Below are positions 11,301 to 22,600 of a stretch of 64,000 nucleotides of DNA, piece after piece (positions within the stretch are counted from its first letter, which is position 1; the number at the start of each line of letters is the position of its first letter). The notes beneath the pieces were generated by a model. The model was not told where the DNA came from, searched no databases, and saw nothing but the letters and a program-made list of their open reading frames with translations. The DNA is from Climacium dendroides (taxonomy: Eukaryota > Streptophyta > Bryopsida > Hypnales > Climaciaceae). Where the stretch lies: NCBI GenBank assembly GCA_950106755.1, contig OX467086.1:29716001-29780000 (forward strand), read 5' to 3'. A program made the translations under genes and the position numbers.

Positions 11301-13676
11301 CGTGAAGTACCTACCGCTACTCACCAACCCCAAGGTGGCCACCTTCTACTTCGTCCAGCTGATGGGGATCACGGTGGGGAACACACGGCTCAACATCTCT
11401 TCCGCTGTGTTTGACATCGACCCCGTGGGCGGAGCAGGGACCATCTTCGACTCGGGAACCACGGTCACGCAACTGGCCAAGCCGGCGTATGTGGAGGTAA
11501 CAAAACAATCAATCCGCGAGCTCATATCACTGCATGGGTTACAAGGGTTTACAGGGGTTTACAGGGGTTTTAGGGTTTAGGGTTTAGGGTTTAGGTCTGT
11601 ACTGAAGTTTTCATTTGCTCAAGTGTGGAGTTAACAAGCAATCCGCTCATGACGTTGGCAAGAACATGTAGTCTGAAATTATCGATGGATTTGTGTTGGT
11701 TCGGGCGTATTCATTCGAAAACAATCGACATAGATTTTAGGGTGCATTTTCTTGTGCTGAAGTTTTCATTTGCTCGAATGTGGAGGTTAAAATCAATCTG
11801 CTCATGACTTTGGTAATCACTAAAAGAACATGGAGACTGAGATTAATAACAGATTTGTGTTGGTTCGGCGTCTTGATTCGTAAAGAATCGACACAAATCT
11901 GTTGGTTTTAGGGTTTAAGGTTTTAGGGTGTAGGTGCATTTTCTTGTACTGAAAATTTCATTTGCTCCAATGCGGTGCACGAGTGCTTCAGTTTTCCTTC
12001 AAATACTAGGGTTGGTCTCTACATTTTGGGGTCAAACCAAGAGAAAAAAAAATTATGCGCTCTCTTCTCATTGGTGAAGCAGGACATTTCTAAACTGTTC
12101 AGCGTTGAGAGTGCTCAGAATTTTAAATTTTCTTAGGCTTGGCCTTAAGTGTAAGGGATTGTTGTTTAGCTCAAAGGAACAACACCGAGCTTTGGTGTCA
12201 TTCTTGGGGTGCTATTTTACCCCTACCTTTTCTTCTAGAGCTACTAGATCTAAGCTTCGTAATAGATCTACTAGATTTCTACCTTTCTACTCTCGTTCTA
12301 GGTTTAAGTTTCGTTCAGTTGCAAAGAGAGAATTAACTTCAGTGGAATCAGCTTACATTAAAATTAAGAGTCTGTTTGTTAAAGCTCTTATTGTGCAGTT
12401 GCACATTCCCCAGTGGGTCCAAATGTAAGTTTTGCAGAGTAGGAGCTACACTTTTTTGTCATTTAAAAAATCAACTTGCCACACTCCAATCCCTGCCAGT
12501 GAAACCAGCTAATATTTAAACTAAGAGTCTGTTTTCTGTAAGCTCTTTTTGTAAAGTTGCACAAATCTTTTCTTAATTTTTTAAGTGACTTGTTACATTA
12601 CAATCCTTGCCAGTAAAACCAGCTTCCATTAAAAATTTAAGAGTCTGTTTTCTTCAAGCTCGTATTGTATAATTGCACATTCCGGGGGCTCCAGAAGAAA
12701 GTTTTGTACAGTTGCACAAATCACTTTTGTCATTTTTTATATTAACTTGCCATATAACATTCCGTGCTGCAGGTATTGGCGGCCATGAACGCTTCTACTC
12801 TGGCCTACGCACGCAAGACCGATGACACCAGTGGGCTGGAGCTGTGCTTTGGGGGGTTCCCGCAAGGCCAGCTGCCCTCCGTCCCCGGTATGACGTTCCA
12901 CTTTCAAGGAGGCGACATGGTGCTGCCCCCGTCCAACTACTTCATCTTCCTCGAGAGCTCCCAGTCCTACTGCTTCTCTATGGTAGGCCTCGCCACACAC
13001 ACACACCAACTGGACTAATTTGACTTGTTTTGGGCAAAGTTCCACTACAGGGTATGGCAAAGTGCACTGCACATGGTTCGCCTTGCAGTGTCTTCAGCTG
13101 TGTGGAGTGAGTCCAATAGAGGCCACTGGAAGCTGTATCGGGCGTTTTGATCCCCTTCTGTGGGATTTTGGACAAAGTTTCTCTTCAGGGGGAGTGTGGC
13201 GAACTGCATTGCACATGGTTCTGCTTGCAGTGTATTCAGCTGTGTGTGGTGTGTCCAAAAAGGTCATTGGAAGCTGTATAGGGCGTTCTGATTCATTGTT
13301 GTGGGATTTTGAACAAAATTCCACAACAGGAGAACATGGCAAAGGACACCCCATTTGGTTCACATTGTAATGTATTCTGCCATGTGTAGAGCATGGTGCC
13401 CTTGTTTTGTTCTGATGTTTGTTTTTTACAGTCAAACTGGTGTGTACCATGAATTCGGGTCTACAAATTGAGTGGAGAACCTATATTTTGGTATTCTTCC
13501 CTTTTCTTTTCTTTTTATTGTTCAGTGTTTGCTCATTAATTTGTGTTTGGCTCTGGCAGATGTCGTCTCCGGATGTGACTATCATCGGCAGCGTGCAGCA
13601 ACAAAATTTTCAAGTTTATTACGACACTGTGGGTCGCCAGATCGGCTTCGTCCCCAAAAGCTGCGTTGGGCGGTGA
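8353..13676 (+). CDS. Nepenthesin-type (A1 family) aspartic protease, six exons
   Basis: Exons are 8353-8755, 9692-9888, 10299-10457, 11083-11496, 12773-12982 and 13560-13676, giving 1500 nt and 499 residues with all phases closing. The pepsin-type endopeptidase has its first catalytic Asp in DTGSDLTW (Asp166) and its second in DSGTT (Asp376). Plant nepenthesin features are visible: the cysteine-rich insert after WVQCSPC, the YGDGS flap segment, FGCGHDNEG, and the C-terminal IIGSVQQQNFQVYYD. A hydrophobic run, LLITAIFCC, after Met12 suggests a signal peptide. Met12 (8386) is therefore an equally good start. Residues to about 134 form a poorly conserved prosegment. Such proteases act in vacuole, wall or extracellular space; substrate unknown. 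Introns 1, 4 and 5 carry tandem repeats, described separately. Confidence 0.93.
8875..9440 (+). repeat. Diverged tandem triplication in protease intron 1
   Basis: Three diverged units each contain a GGAGAAATC-like start, an AATAGTGTTA motif, then CCTTTCC..CCCAAGAATG and ATGCCCAGA. The AATAGTGTTA-type motif falls near 8911, 9172 and 9333. The units are 150-260 bp and imperfect. They lie inside intron 1 and do not alter the exon reading. Confidence 0.6.
11011..11037 (-). repeat. Telomere-like CCCTAAA motif in protease intron 3
   Basis: CTAAACCCTAAACCC followed by TTGTAACCC lies just before the exon 4 acceptor. It is inverted relative to the longer telomere-like tract after exon 4; they share the 15-base inverted match GGGTTACAAGGGTTT. 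Confidence 0.7.
11034..11080 (+). repeat. TTG/CTG microsatellite at the intron 3 acceptor
   Basis: A run of TTG followed by CTG triplets occupies the position of the polypyrimidine tract, ending in TTGCAG at the exon 4 boundary. The repeat is in frame with exon 4, so a transcript retaining its end would read poly-leucine, but the conserved protein begins cleanly at VPNFAFGC after the AG. Confidence 0.8.
11535..11595 (+). repeat. Interstitial telomere-type TTTAGGG repeats in protease intron 4
   Basis: Degenerate GGGTTTACAG units run into three exact TTTAGGG units at 11569-11589 plus a partial fourth. This is the Arabidopsis-type plant telomere unit, here deep inside a gene and only 40 bp after the exon 4 donor. 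Confidence 0.85.
11602..12000 (+). repeat. Tandem duplication in protease intron 4
   Basis: The phrase CTGAA..TTTTCATTTGCTC recurs at 11602, 11757 and 11949. The following stretches (CTCATGAC, TTTGTGTTGGTTCGG) also align, so about 155-190 bp were duplicated. TTTTAGGGT-like pieces appear between units, linking them to the telomere-like tract just upstream. Confidence 0.65.
12365..12770 (+). repeat. Second tandem repeat set in protease intron 4
   Basis: Units begin with TTAAGAGTCTGTTT near 12363, 12521 and 12637. Each continues with AAGCTC, TTGCACA and, further on, AACTTGCCA or GACTTGTTACA. Unit length is about 115-160 bp. The last unit runs up to the exon 5 acceptor. Confidence 0.6.
13032..13400 (+). 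repeat. Tandem repeat (~140 bp, about 2.6 units) in protease intron 5
   Basis: Units start at 13032, 13170 and 13311 with the pattern GGRCAAAGTT. They share GCACATGGTTC, TTCAGCTGTGTG, TGGAAGCTGTAT and TGTGGGATTTTG. The third unit is partial and diverged. The repeat lies wholly within the intron between 12982 and 13560. Confidence 0.75.
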
Positions 13677-14902
13677 TCATGGACTAAGGTAACGAAACCC
13701 AAAAAATCGTTCGCTATTTGAAGACGAGGAAATATTCTAAGTCTTTTTTTAATTTTTTTTGAAACTTGGATAATATTTTACGGATTTTTAAAGTTGAAAT
13801 CATAGCAAACGGATAATTAATACTAGACTATCCTTCAAATAGTCTAGTTCATTAAAGGAAATGCTGCAACTTCCCTTTGTTGCTTCAACTCCTCTTCAAG
13901 ATTTGTGACAACGTTTTTGTATGAAATCGGAGTGTCCAATATTAGAATTGCTTTTTTGACAATACATATGTATTAGTTAAAGAAAGTAGTTGAAAATTTA
14001 ATGAACTGGTGCTACCTTATTGAGGTAGGAACATGTTAAATTGGTACTTTTGTTTTTAGTATAGATCTTAGCATTATGGTGGAAATTTCTTTTACGTGTT
14101 GACAAATGATTCATTCCAAACTCCAAAGCATTCAATGAATGTGTTAGTTGGATACTATATGCAAAAGTTGTAAAGGGTCAGTTTTATACTCAAAATTTTT
14201 GCTTCTGTGACACAGGTACATATTGATTGAAGGGGATGGACATTTGCTTGAACATCTGATGCGCTTTTGGGTTCTTGGAATTTTTGGGTGTCTCTACAAG
14301 ACCAGGAAAACATTGTTACATGGACTAGATGATTACTACAATCAACAAACATGAGAACATTGTTACCTGAACCGTGATGAGTTTTTTTTTACACATTTTT
14401 GCTACTAGAGGAATGACTTTTTTTGTGATTTATTATTTTAGGACTGCACTAGTTAGTGCCTTGCCATGATCCATGAACATGAAATCTGGGTCTGGTTGGA
14501 GCTTGAAGGAGGTTATGGCGAAACCTGCGTTAGTAGTGGAGGATGTAAAGAGAATAAGCAAAAGTTACTTGCGGTGTATACTTGTACATTTCCATATGAG
14601 ATTCATTTTTGGCCTCAACAAGGTGATCGGTGTCCTTTGTCACTTTGGCTCACTTTGGCTCACTTCGGCTTTTGAAATTCTTCTTAACCACTACATTGTT
14701 TAGAACTTGAGTTTGGGCTCATTCAATATTTGTAGAGATAAGAGTTTGTTAAGGAATTATTTAGGTCATTTTTAGTTCTATCTATTAATACATTAGTCAA
14801 GTTAAGGTAATTGTTTCCTAAAGTCAAGAGTCAAAATTGTTTGTCCTTGAAAGTGGCAAAAAATTCAACAAACAGGTTTAAGATTAGAGAAGGTTTTTTT
14901 TT
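13677..14902. other. Protease 3' flank and intergenic DNA
   Basis: Begins with the probable 3' untranslated region of the protease gene. Overlapping short ORFs at 14466-14703 are not recognisable. No polyadenylation signal can be chosen with confidence among the many A/T runs. Confidence 0.4.
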
Positions 14903-15086
14903 CTAGTTTAGAAACTCTAAATTAAGATTTTGTAGGAGAGTAGGAAGCCAAAAGTTAATTCAATGGTAACTAAGTATATGTCATGAATAACATGCTAGTT
15001 TAGAAACTCTAAATTAAGATTTTGAAGGAGAGTAGGAAGCCAAGAGTTAGTTAAGTGGTGATTTGATACATGTCATGAACAACACA
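14903..15086. repeat. 92-bp tandem duplication
   Basis: Two adjacent units, 14903-14994 and 14995-15086, both start CTAGTTTAGAAACTCTAAAT and continue with GGAGAGTAGGAAGCCAA and ATGTCATGAA. The second half of each unit has diverged. Confidence 0.8.
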
Positions 15087-15544
15087 CTACAAAATACAAA
15101 TACTATTGTAGCCTATAAATGTAGTTTTTTACATGTTAAATGAATCTCCATTGCCTATATCTTATTCTTTTTTGTTTGTTTGTTCTTTTTGAGTTTCTTA
15201 AAAAAATTTATGTAAGGAAAATAATAGAAAAACGGGACATTATAAATATTGGTATCCAAGATTTGGGGCATCATGGTTGATTCCAAATTGACAAAATCTC
15301 TTCAAGAATGTTGTGTACATTTAGTAAGCATGAGTTTCAAAAAATGCAAGGGAACCACACTATAGTAACAACTAAGTTATAAGCAATTTCTCCCTTCATT
15401 GAAACATAAACCAAATATCACCATGCACTTTCAAATACCATTTCTAAATAGCTCCCATTTTGCAACAACAATCAATTTATGTACACCTCTACCTTATTGT
15501 GATTGATTCAACAAAACTTTTGCACTCATTTACAGGTGCAATAT

Positions 15545-16180
15545 CTAGTAAGCAGGATGAGGATATATAGTTTTCAAAACAGAAATACAAAAAAGGAAAC
15601 TCAAAATAGACAAAAGGTTCAAGAAAATACAAAAGACAAGTAAGCATGGATATCTTCTTTGCAACCCTAGTTCACCCCTATTATTGGTTGCCACTGCTAC
15701 TTGACAATCTTGACAAATATAACTTCCAGCCTCTAGTTTGGCTTGCAATGCAATTTCTTTGATCTTCGTCAATTCCAATTGTGGAATCTGCACCGCACAC
15801 TTTGAGTGGGATCGAGCACTTAGTTTCTCATCACTTTCAAAGTCATTTGTGTGTTTTGTCTTCTCTATGGCTTTGGTTTTGTTTGGAATTGCTTTCAATG
15901 GCATGGATCCTAATGTAGGCTCTTCTACAACCTCGTAAGAGGAAAATTCAAGTTGGGGTGGCACATTGGATGTAGATGATCCATTTTCATCAGGACTATG
16001 GAAGACTGGACTTTTTTTCCTTCTCAAACTTGTCCATTGCCAATGTTCTACTTCAACTTGTGGCTGTGGCTCTTGCCATAATTTCCCCCCCTTGGCTTTT
16101 CTATAGACAACCTTGAAACTATTGTTTTGAATGGGAGTTTCATTGTTTACTAAAACCTCGTCCTTAGACTCTTGCACCAT
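15545..16180 (-). CDS. Unrecognised ORF, 211 codons, doubtful
   Basis: This ATG-started ORF is the longest between 13.7 and 19.6 kb. I do not recognise it. Residues 1-170 are polar and charged, with many Lys, Glu and Ser; one short segment reads ICQDCQ. About residues 178-200 are strongly hydrophobic, after which the frame ends. Neighbouring DNA is AT-rich and gene-poor. It may be a remnant of a transposon-encoded protein, an isolated exon, or a chance ORF. No splice partner, promoter or homology could be assigned, so it is kept only as a candidate. Confidence 0.22.
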   Translation of the reverse strand: MVQESKDEVLVNNETPIQNNSFKVVYRKAKGGKLWQEPQPQVEVEHWQWTSLRRKKSPVFHSPDENGSSTSNVPPQLEFSSYEVVEEPTLGSMPLKAIPNKTKAIEKTKHTNDFESDEKLSARSHSKCAVQIPQLELTKIKEIALQAKLEAGSYICQDCQVAVATNNRGELGLQRRYPCLLVFCIFLNLLSILSFLFCISVLKTIYPHPAY

Positions 16181-18949
16181 TTTAGATTAATCAAATCAAA
16201 GAGGTTTTCTTCCTTATTTGAAACATTTCATCATTTTAAAGCAAATGTCCATAATGTGCTCAACTTCATTCAGAACCCTCAAATTTTGACCTAGTTTGTC
16301 TTTAATTTGTAACCTACATTTGTTTTATGATTCAATCATCCTTTAGAAGACTATAGAATTCGTCTTCCATTAGAGTTATTACGTAATTTTCAATCTATTT
16401 CTACAAAATCAAGGAGCAATTTTTCAATTTCATGTGCCAACATACATATTCAATCTTGATGACCAATTTATTTATAAATTTTAGATTGATCACTATCTTT
16501 TTCATAACATAGGGTCAACACCTCTATTTCGACATAATTAAAGGAAATTTCTATCAAATTGAGCAAGTTGAATGCATAACATTTTTGTAGTTTTCTATTG
16601 ATTTAGGTTTATAATACTAGATAACACCAAGTCTAAGTTACAAAGGATGCAATACCAAATGCTCGACTTCTTCATATGCAATAATTTGGTGTAAACAGTC
16701 ACATCCATTGGACTCCAATGTGAAGCTAAGGTAATTGAATTGAATTTGCTTAACCCTTAAAGAACCATTGAGCTAAGAAAGTGGCACTTGGATGACTTTA
16801 GGTGAGTAAAACATGATGAAAAAATATTTTTTTTCATCCAATTTTTTAGAGTGCTTTGAATGTGATTGCATTAGAAGTTGGTGAGTACTTCCTCACTGAG
16901 TTGTTATTGATTTCTCTAGGAAAGAAGATGCCAAAAAAAGGATCATAAAAAATACTTTGTTTTAATGCATTTTAGCAACTTGTGTCTCTTTGATCTAAAT
17001 CTAAATTTTAGCCTCCCAAAAGATCTTATCTGGATTTGTGCTCAACTAATGAAATGAAGTTAATTAAAAATAATTCCAACTTGAAACTTTAAAAAAATTT
17101 AAAAATAAATTATTTATACATATTTGAACTTTAGATCCATAAATATGGTATACTAAATTTTTAATTATTATTTATATTGTCATGTTGTACACAATAATAT
17201 ACATGTGTGGTACAATCTTTAAAAATTTCAAGCATAAATTTTATTTTATATGAATTTTCTTCACTCTTAATTTAAATTTTTTTAATATTTCAAATTTCAA
17301 ATTTCTTTGCAATAGTTTCAAATTTTCATTAAAGGTTTGAAAAAATTATAATTTATAGAACATATGTGATTTCATTTTTAAAAAATAAAATAAAATAATC
17401 CCCAATTGTAATTAGTAACAATAAATAGCATACAAAGCAAGTGATGTTGAGGTTGTTTACACAATCATAAATTTCAATCTTTAAAAGCTTAGGTTTGTTT
17501 GCACCTTGGGAATGGTGTTAGTAGAGTGAATTTTGTGATTTGAGTTCCAAAACGTATGTAACTTCATCCTTAATGTTACATCTCACATCACTTCTAACAT
17601 CGAGTGAGAACATATACAAAAGGTCAAAGTAAAGTCCATATTAATTAAGATATTAAAATTGTGTAGTGTTTGTAAAATAGACATTATTTATAGTAAAATC
17701 ATAGATTTAGTTTGATCCCATTGAATTCATTTATGTTTGCTCCTTAATCCGTATAGGACCAATAATTCCCTTGTAAGACAAATAGTAATTTGGGTAGGGC
17801 TCATATATTCTAAATTTTTACTGAGTTAAATTTTTTTTCTAAAGATGTGGATATTTGAGTGCTTTGCATATATATAATTTTTACTTAAATTGAATATGTG
17901 GTTTAGAAATTAGAAGCATTTTAAAAAAAAAATTAGAGTTTAGAAGGGTGATTAGGCATGGAAACATTATTTGACTTCAAAGGGCTAAGAAGAACAAGGG
18001 GGACAAGGAGAAAGTTTAAGAAGATGATTTGGAAGTGCTTGATTAGGAAGAATGTGAAAAAACTTTGAATGTCAATTATGAGGAAATTATTTTTTAAAAT
18101 CCAACGTATACTATATGATTGGAATGGCCTTCAAATTGAGCTTAAATGGCAAAAAATACACTTCCTAGTATGAAAAAATTGTGAACATATGAAACCTCTA
18201 AAGTTTGTTACCAAGTTTACAAAAGCTCTTTGAGTGTAAAATGCAAACACTTCAAATTCAATATGAAATACGCCTTTGGAATGCACCTCAAATTGTGCTT
18301 CTAATGGTATATAATAAACTTACAATTCCAAAAATTGAAAATATACAAATCATTAAAAGTTAGGTACTAAAGGTATTAAGATACATTCCCTGAAAGAAAA
18401 AATCTAGTTGAGAATTAAAGGTGAACATAATAGGAACAAAAAGGAAGAAAATGACCCTTTACTCAAGTATGTCCAATGTCTTAAGTTTTTTGATTTTTGT
18501 ATTAGTCTTTTAATTTCAATAGAAATTAGAAGATTTGTTTATTTTTCTAGTTTTTTTATTGTAAAGGATCAATAAATCATTTGATTTATAAACTATTGGA
18601 TTTTTGAGTTTTGAAAGTATGTGGAGGGAAATTTGCCATCGAACTTTCTCTACTACCAACATTGTATAATCAACAACTAGTATAAAATTAGTTCATCCAT
18701 TCTCTCTAAATGTTGACATAATACAAAAACTTCAAACAACTTGTGGGACAATATTTCAAAAAAATCCTATTTAAATACACAAAATAACCTAAACATATCA
18801 ATGAAATGCTGATTATTAATATTATAGAATTATAGGTATTAGATGATTTGGCTAAATTTCTCTCTAGACATTTGTTTATGTTGAATGGTAATTGAATCCT
18901 TAAAGGATGTTGAGGATCAAAAGTGCCTAAAGAATGCTACTTCAATCAT
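16181..18949. other. AT-rich intergenic DNA, no gene seen
   Basis: About 2.8 kb of very AT-rich sequence with no ORF longer than 60 codons. I saw no delimited repeat, RNA gene or exon. Confidence 0.5.
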
Positions 18950-19435
18950 TGTCCATTATAGAAACAAGAATGCACCTATTGATCCAATAATCAAAATAAT
19001 TTGGTGACTACCTTATTCACTATAAACTAAACAAAGAATGCACCTATTAGTTCAATAATCAAAGCATTTTGGGGACTACCTTAACGTTCACTGTAAACTA
19101 AACAAAGAATGCACCTATTAGTCCAATAATCAAAGCATTTTGGTGACTATTTTGTTCATTGTAAACTAAACAAAGAATGCACCTATTGGTCAAATAATCA
19201 AATGAACAAAAAATACACCTATTGGTTCAATAATTAGAGCATTTTGATGACTACCCTGTTAATTGTAAATTGAACAAAGAATGCACCTATTGGTCCAATA
19301 ATCAAAGCATTTGGGTGATGTTCACTATAAAATGAACGAAAATTACACCTATTGGTTCAATAATTAGAACATTTTGGTGACTACCTTGTTCATTGTACAA
19401 ACAAACAAAGAATGTACCTTATGATCCAATAATTG
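18950..19435. repeat. Tandem array, ~68-bp unit
   Basis: The phrase AATGCACCTATT (or a close variant) recurs at about 18969, 19037, 19108, 19176, 19212, 19280, 19341 and 19411, mostly 61-71 bp apart with one 36-bp short unit. The units share CCAATAATCAAAGCATTTTG and TGTAAACTAAAC. This is a small local minisatellite. Confidence 0.85.
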
Positions 19436-19645
19436 AAGTATTTTTATGATTCAATTATTAGAGTATTTTTATGATCCAATAATCGAAGTATTTTTATGAT
19501 TCAATAATCAGAGTACTTTTATGATTCAATAATTGGAGTATTTTTAAGATTCAATAATTGGAGTATTTTTTAAGATTCAATAATTGGAGTATTTTTTAAG
19601 ATTCAATAATTGGAGTATTTTTATGATTCAATAATTGAAGTATTT
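19420..19645. repeat. Tandem array, ~26-bp unit
   Basis: About nine copies of a unit like ATTCAATAATTGGAGTATTT with short T/A linkers. It follows directly on the 68-bp array, whose units contain the similar CCAATAATC, so the short array may derive from it. The 3' end of the antisense gene model at 19596-24790 runs into this array. Confidence 0.85.
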
Positions 19646-22600
19646 TGATGACTACTGTGATCATGGGGCTGAGGGTTAACTGGTAACTTAAGTTTAATAT
19701 AACAAGCATAATCCACAAGAGCAATGCCATGTTTAGCAACCAATTCATTGTTGTAGGAGCTCGCCCAGCTCCAGTAACTGCAGAAACTGCAGTAACTCCA
19801 GCTTGTGCTTTTTCTTTAGAATTATCACCAAGAAAATATGTTTTGGGAGCTGGTGGAGGTTTAAATCTTGTACCAGTCCATGCCTCATCTGGTACACAAC
19901 AAACTCATTTTATCAATTAAAATCTTTAAAAATTGAGCTACTGCATGAGGCAAGATTGATGTAAGGTAGGTACACCCAAAACCAACATTTTTTTGCTACT
20001 GAGCCTATTATCTATTATTAGATTGATCAAATTTTCACATGTTCTTGTTGGCAAGTGAAAGGTGGTTCCAACGCACCAGAGAACGTGGCATTTGGATATT
20101 GTATGCAAAAGTTATTAAGGAACAAAGTTTCGTTCTAAAAGCGTTTCTTCCACATAGGTACAAAACTGATTTTGGAGATGTACATACAGTATAGATGGCG
20201 GTTTAAGGTCAGTGGCACATTTGGGTATCCCTACCTTATGCAATCCTGAAATGTATGGGAAAAAAAATTAAAATTAAAATAATCAATTTCAATTAATAAC
20301 ACTTATAAAGACATTCATGATTTTTTCATCAAAATTCAAAAACATTCATGAATGGAACTTATGATTGTATTCAACTTCACAAAATTTGAAGTAGTAATAT
20401 TAAATATTGCACCTATGTTGTATTTTTGGAATTGAATGGTTTAAAATTTAATTGGCAAAGATCACTACCTAACCTGGTGGTTAAGGTTGGCATTCTATTC
20501 CAAATAATTAATTAAAGTTGGTAAATGTAATCATGCATATGTCTAGGGCAAATGCACAGAACAGTCATATAAGGTAAACCAGCCCATTGTGGTCAGAATG
20601 AGGAGTTTGGCATCATCTTATTACTGAAATTTTTCAATTTTCTTCTTACATTAGTACAAGTGTGAGAAATAGCAAGTGCAATTGAAATTATTTTTTTTTG
20701 ACAAAGTATGAATTTGCTAGAAATTTCTGAAGCATTGAGCCCAAAGGAGTCTGTAGACTACCTTAAGACCACTAAAATCTGAATCTGTAATGCTCATCTC
20801 ACTGCCTAATGCAGTCAAAATATTTTCTATTACAGAAGGCAAAAAAAGTCAATTTTTACAATGGACTTCACACTGAAAACTCAAAAGTTCCTAATGAGGT
20901 CAGTGTTCACTCCATTGCTGTCATGTAAGACATGCATTGTTGCCCACATCCCACATCCTGGAAAAAAACCACAATGGGTCATTTCTTAGGCGCCCACAAT
21001 GGGTCATTTGACCGCAATGGGCTGTCTTACCTTAATGCTAAAACAAAGAACTACAAGATTAGTACACTTTGTAACATTGTGTATTTTTGTTAAGAAAATT
21101 AGTTTCAAAAAAACAATTTAAAAAACCTTTAGCATTAACATAATGAAGATTGAAAATGAAACATGTGTGCATATTAACTATATATAAACTGAAGAGCCAA
21201 ATTTCAACTTGGAAAATCTTATTCATTGTAAAAGTTTTGAATTTCAGCCAATTTCTATCCAAAGTTTGATTGCAAGAATTGTCTACAATTGATTATAGGT
21301 TTCAAAAGTCATTAATATTTTCACTTCCACAATTTTATTTTGAAATATATTCAAAATTAAATTTCATAGATAAAAGTGATTTTAAATAGATAAAAATTGA
21401 AAATAATTGAAAATAAAAACCAATTTAATTTATTAACTTAGAAGATTCAAAAGAATCTAATAAAATTCCAAGGTTTCTTATTTTTACATATTTGAATGCA
21501 TAAAAATTTAGGGTACACTCTTGGAAGTGGAATTTGTAGTGTTATGAAAGAATCTAATACATTTATGAGTATACAATATTTGTTTCAAGAATTTCTTTGA
21601 GGATGATTATACAAAATTAACATTGTCAATCCATCTAAAAATTATTTTATATTGAGATTAGTTTTCTATATTAGTTTTCTATATTTGTCTATGATTTGTT
21701 GAAATTTTTCAAAGTGCCACATCTCATACATTGATACACTAAATGTATGTCACCATAATGTGCATTCACCTACTAAGCTTGTAAAGATTCTTCTTTTTTC
21801 AGTAAAATTTATTATATGTATACACTTTTTTTCCCTTTAAAATCTATTTTTTTTTTAAAATTCAGCAATTCCAGATTCTTGATAGTTCCCACATCTATAT
21901 TTAGAAGTGTTTTTTACCTACCTTGACCACCAGAAATGGTATTAGCTTTTTCAATTTGAACAACCATTTGTCACATTCTTTCTTTCCAACAAACTCCACT
22001 AGAGTTCAGTTGTGAAAGTTATGAATGATAGTACATTTGAATTTTACCACATGCACCCAACCCTTATATAAAAAGATAGATGTGATATTACTCTCTTTGT
22101 TTCAAAATAAATTCACGATATTCCCTCGAAAACCCACAAAAAACGACAAATTTTAGCTTATTTTTAAACAAAAAGAGTATATAATAGGATTCTTCCACTA
22201 CTAGAAAATTCAGATTTTTTTTGTTGATTTGGATGTGTTGATCATCAACACTTTTCTATTAATTTCTGTCCAAACCAACAGATTTCTATCCAAATCAACA
22301 GAAAAAGTGTTGATAATCAACACGTCCAAACCAACAAAAAAAAATCTAAATTTTCTAGTAGTGATTAATTCCAATGGTGTATTACAGACATTCACTTGAA
22401 CTTACAAACCTGACGTCACATAAAAGTACGTTGGTGTGTTTCCCAAAGATCTCTTTTGTTCATCAATGATTTTCATTTGATATTTCCCTACACTGGAACC
22501 ATACACTGTTATAATACAAAACCCATATTGAATTTGGTAAGTGAGTTTCCACGTTGTATGCACATCAAGCTGATATCCGCCAATAGAGTCGTTACCACTG

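Noticed and set aside
11535..11595. Chromosome end
   Set aside because: The TTTAGGG run is only a few units long and lies within an intron with the gene continuing on both sides.
12105..12428. 107-codon ORF (+) in protease intron 4
   Set aside because: Lies in repeat-containing intron sequence and is not needed for the intact protease reading.
18950..19435. CRISPR-like array
   Set aside because: Units are contiguous diverged tandem repeats without unique spacers, in a plant nuclear context.
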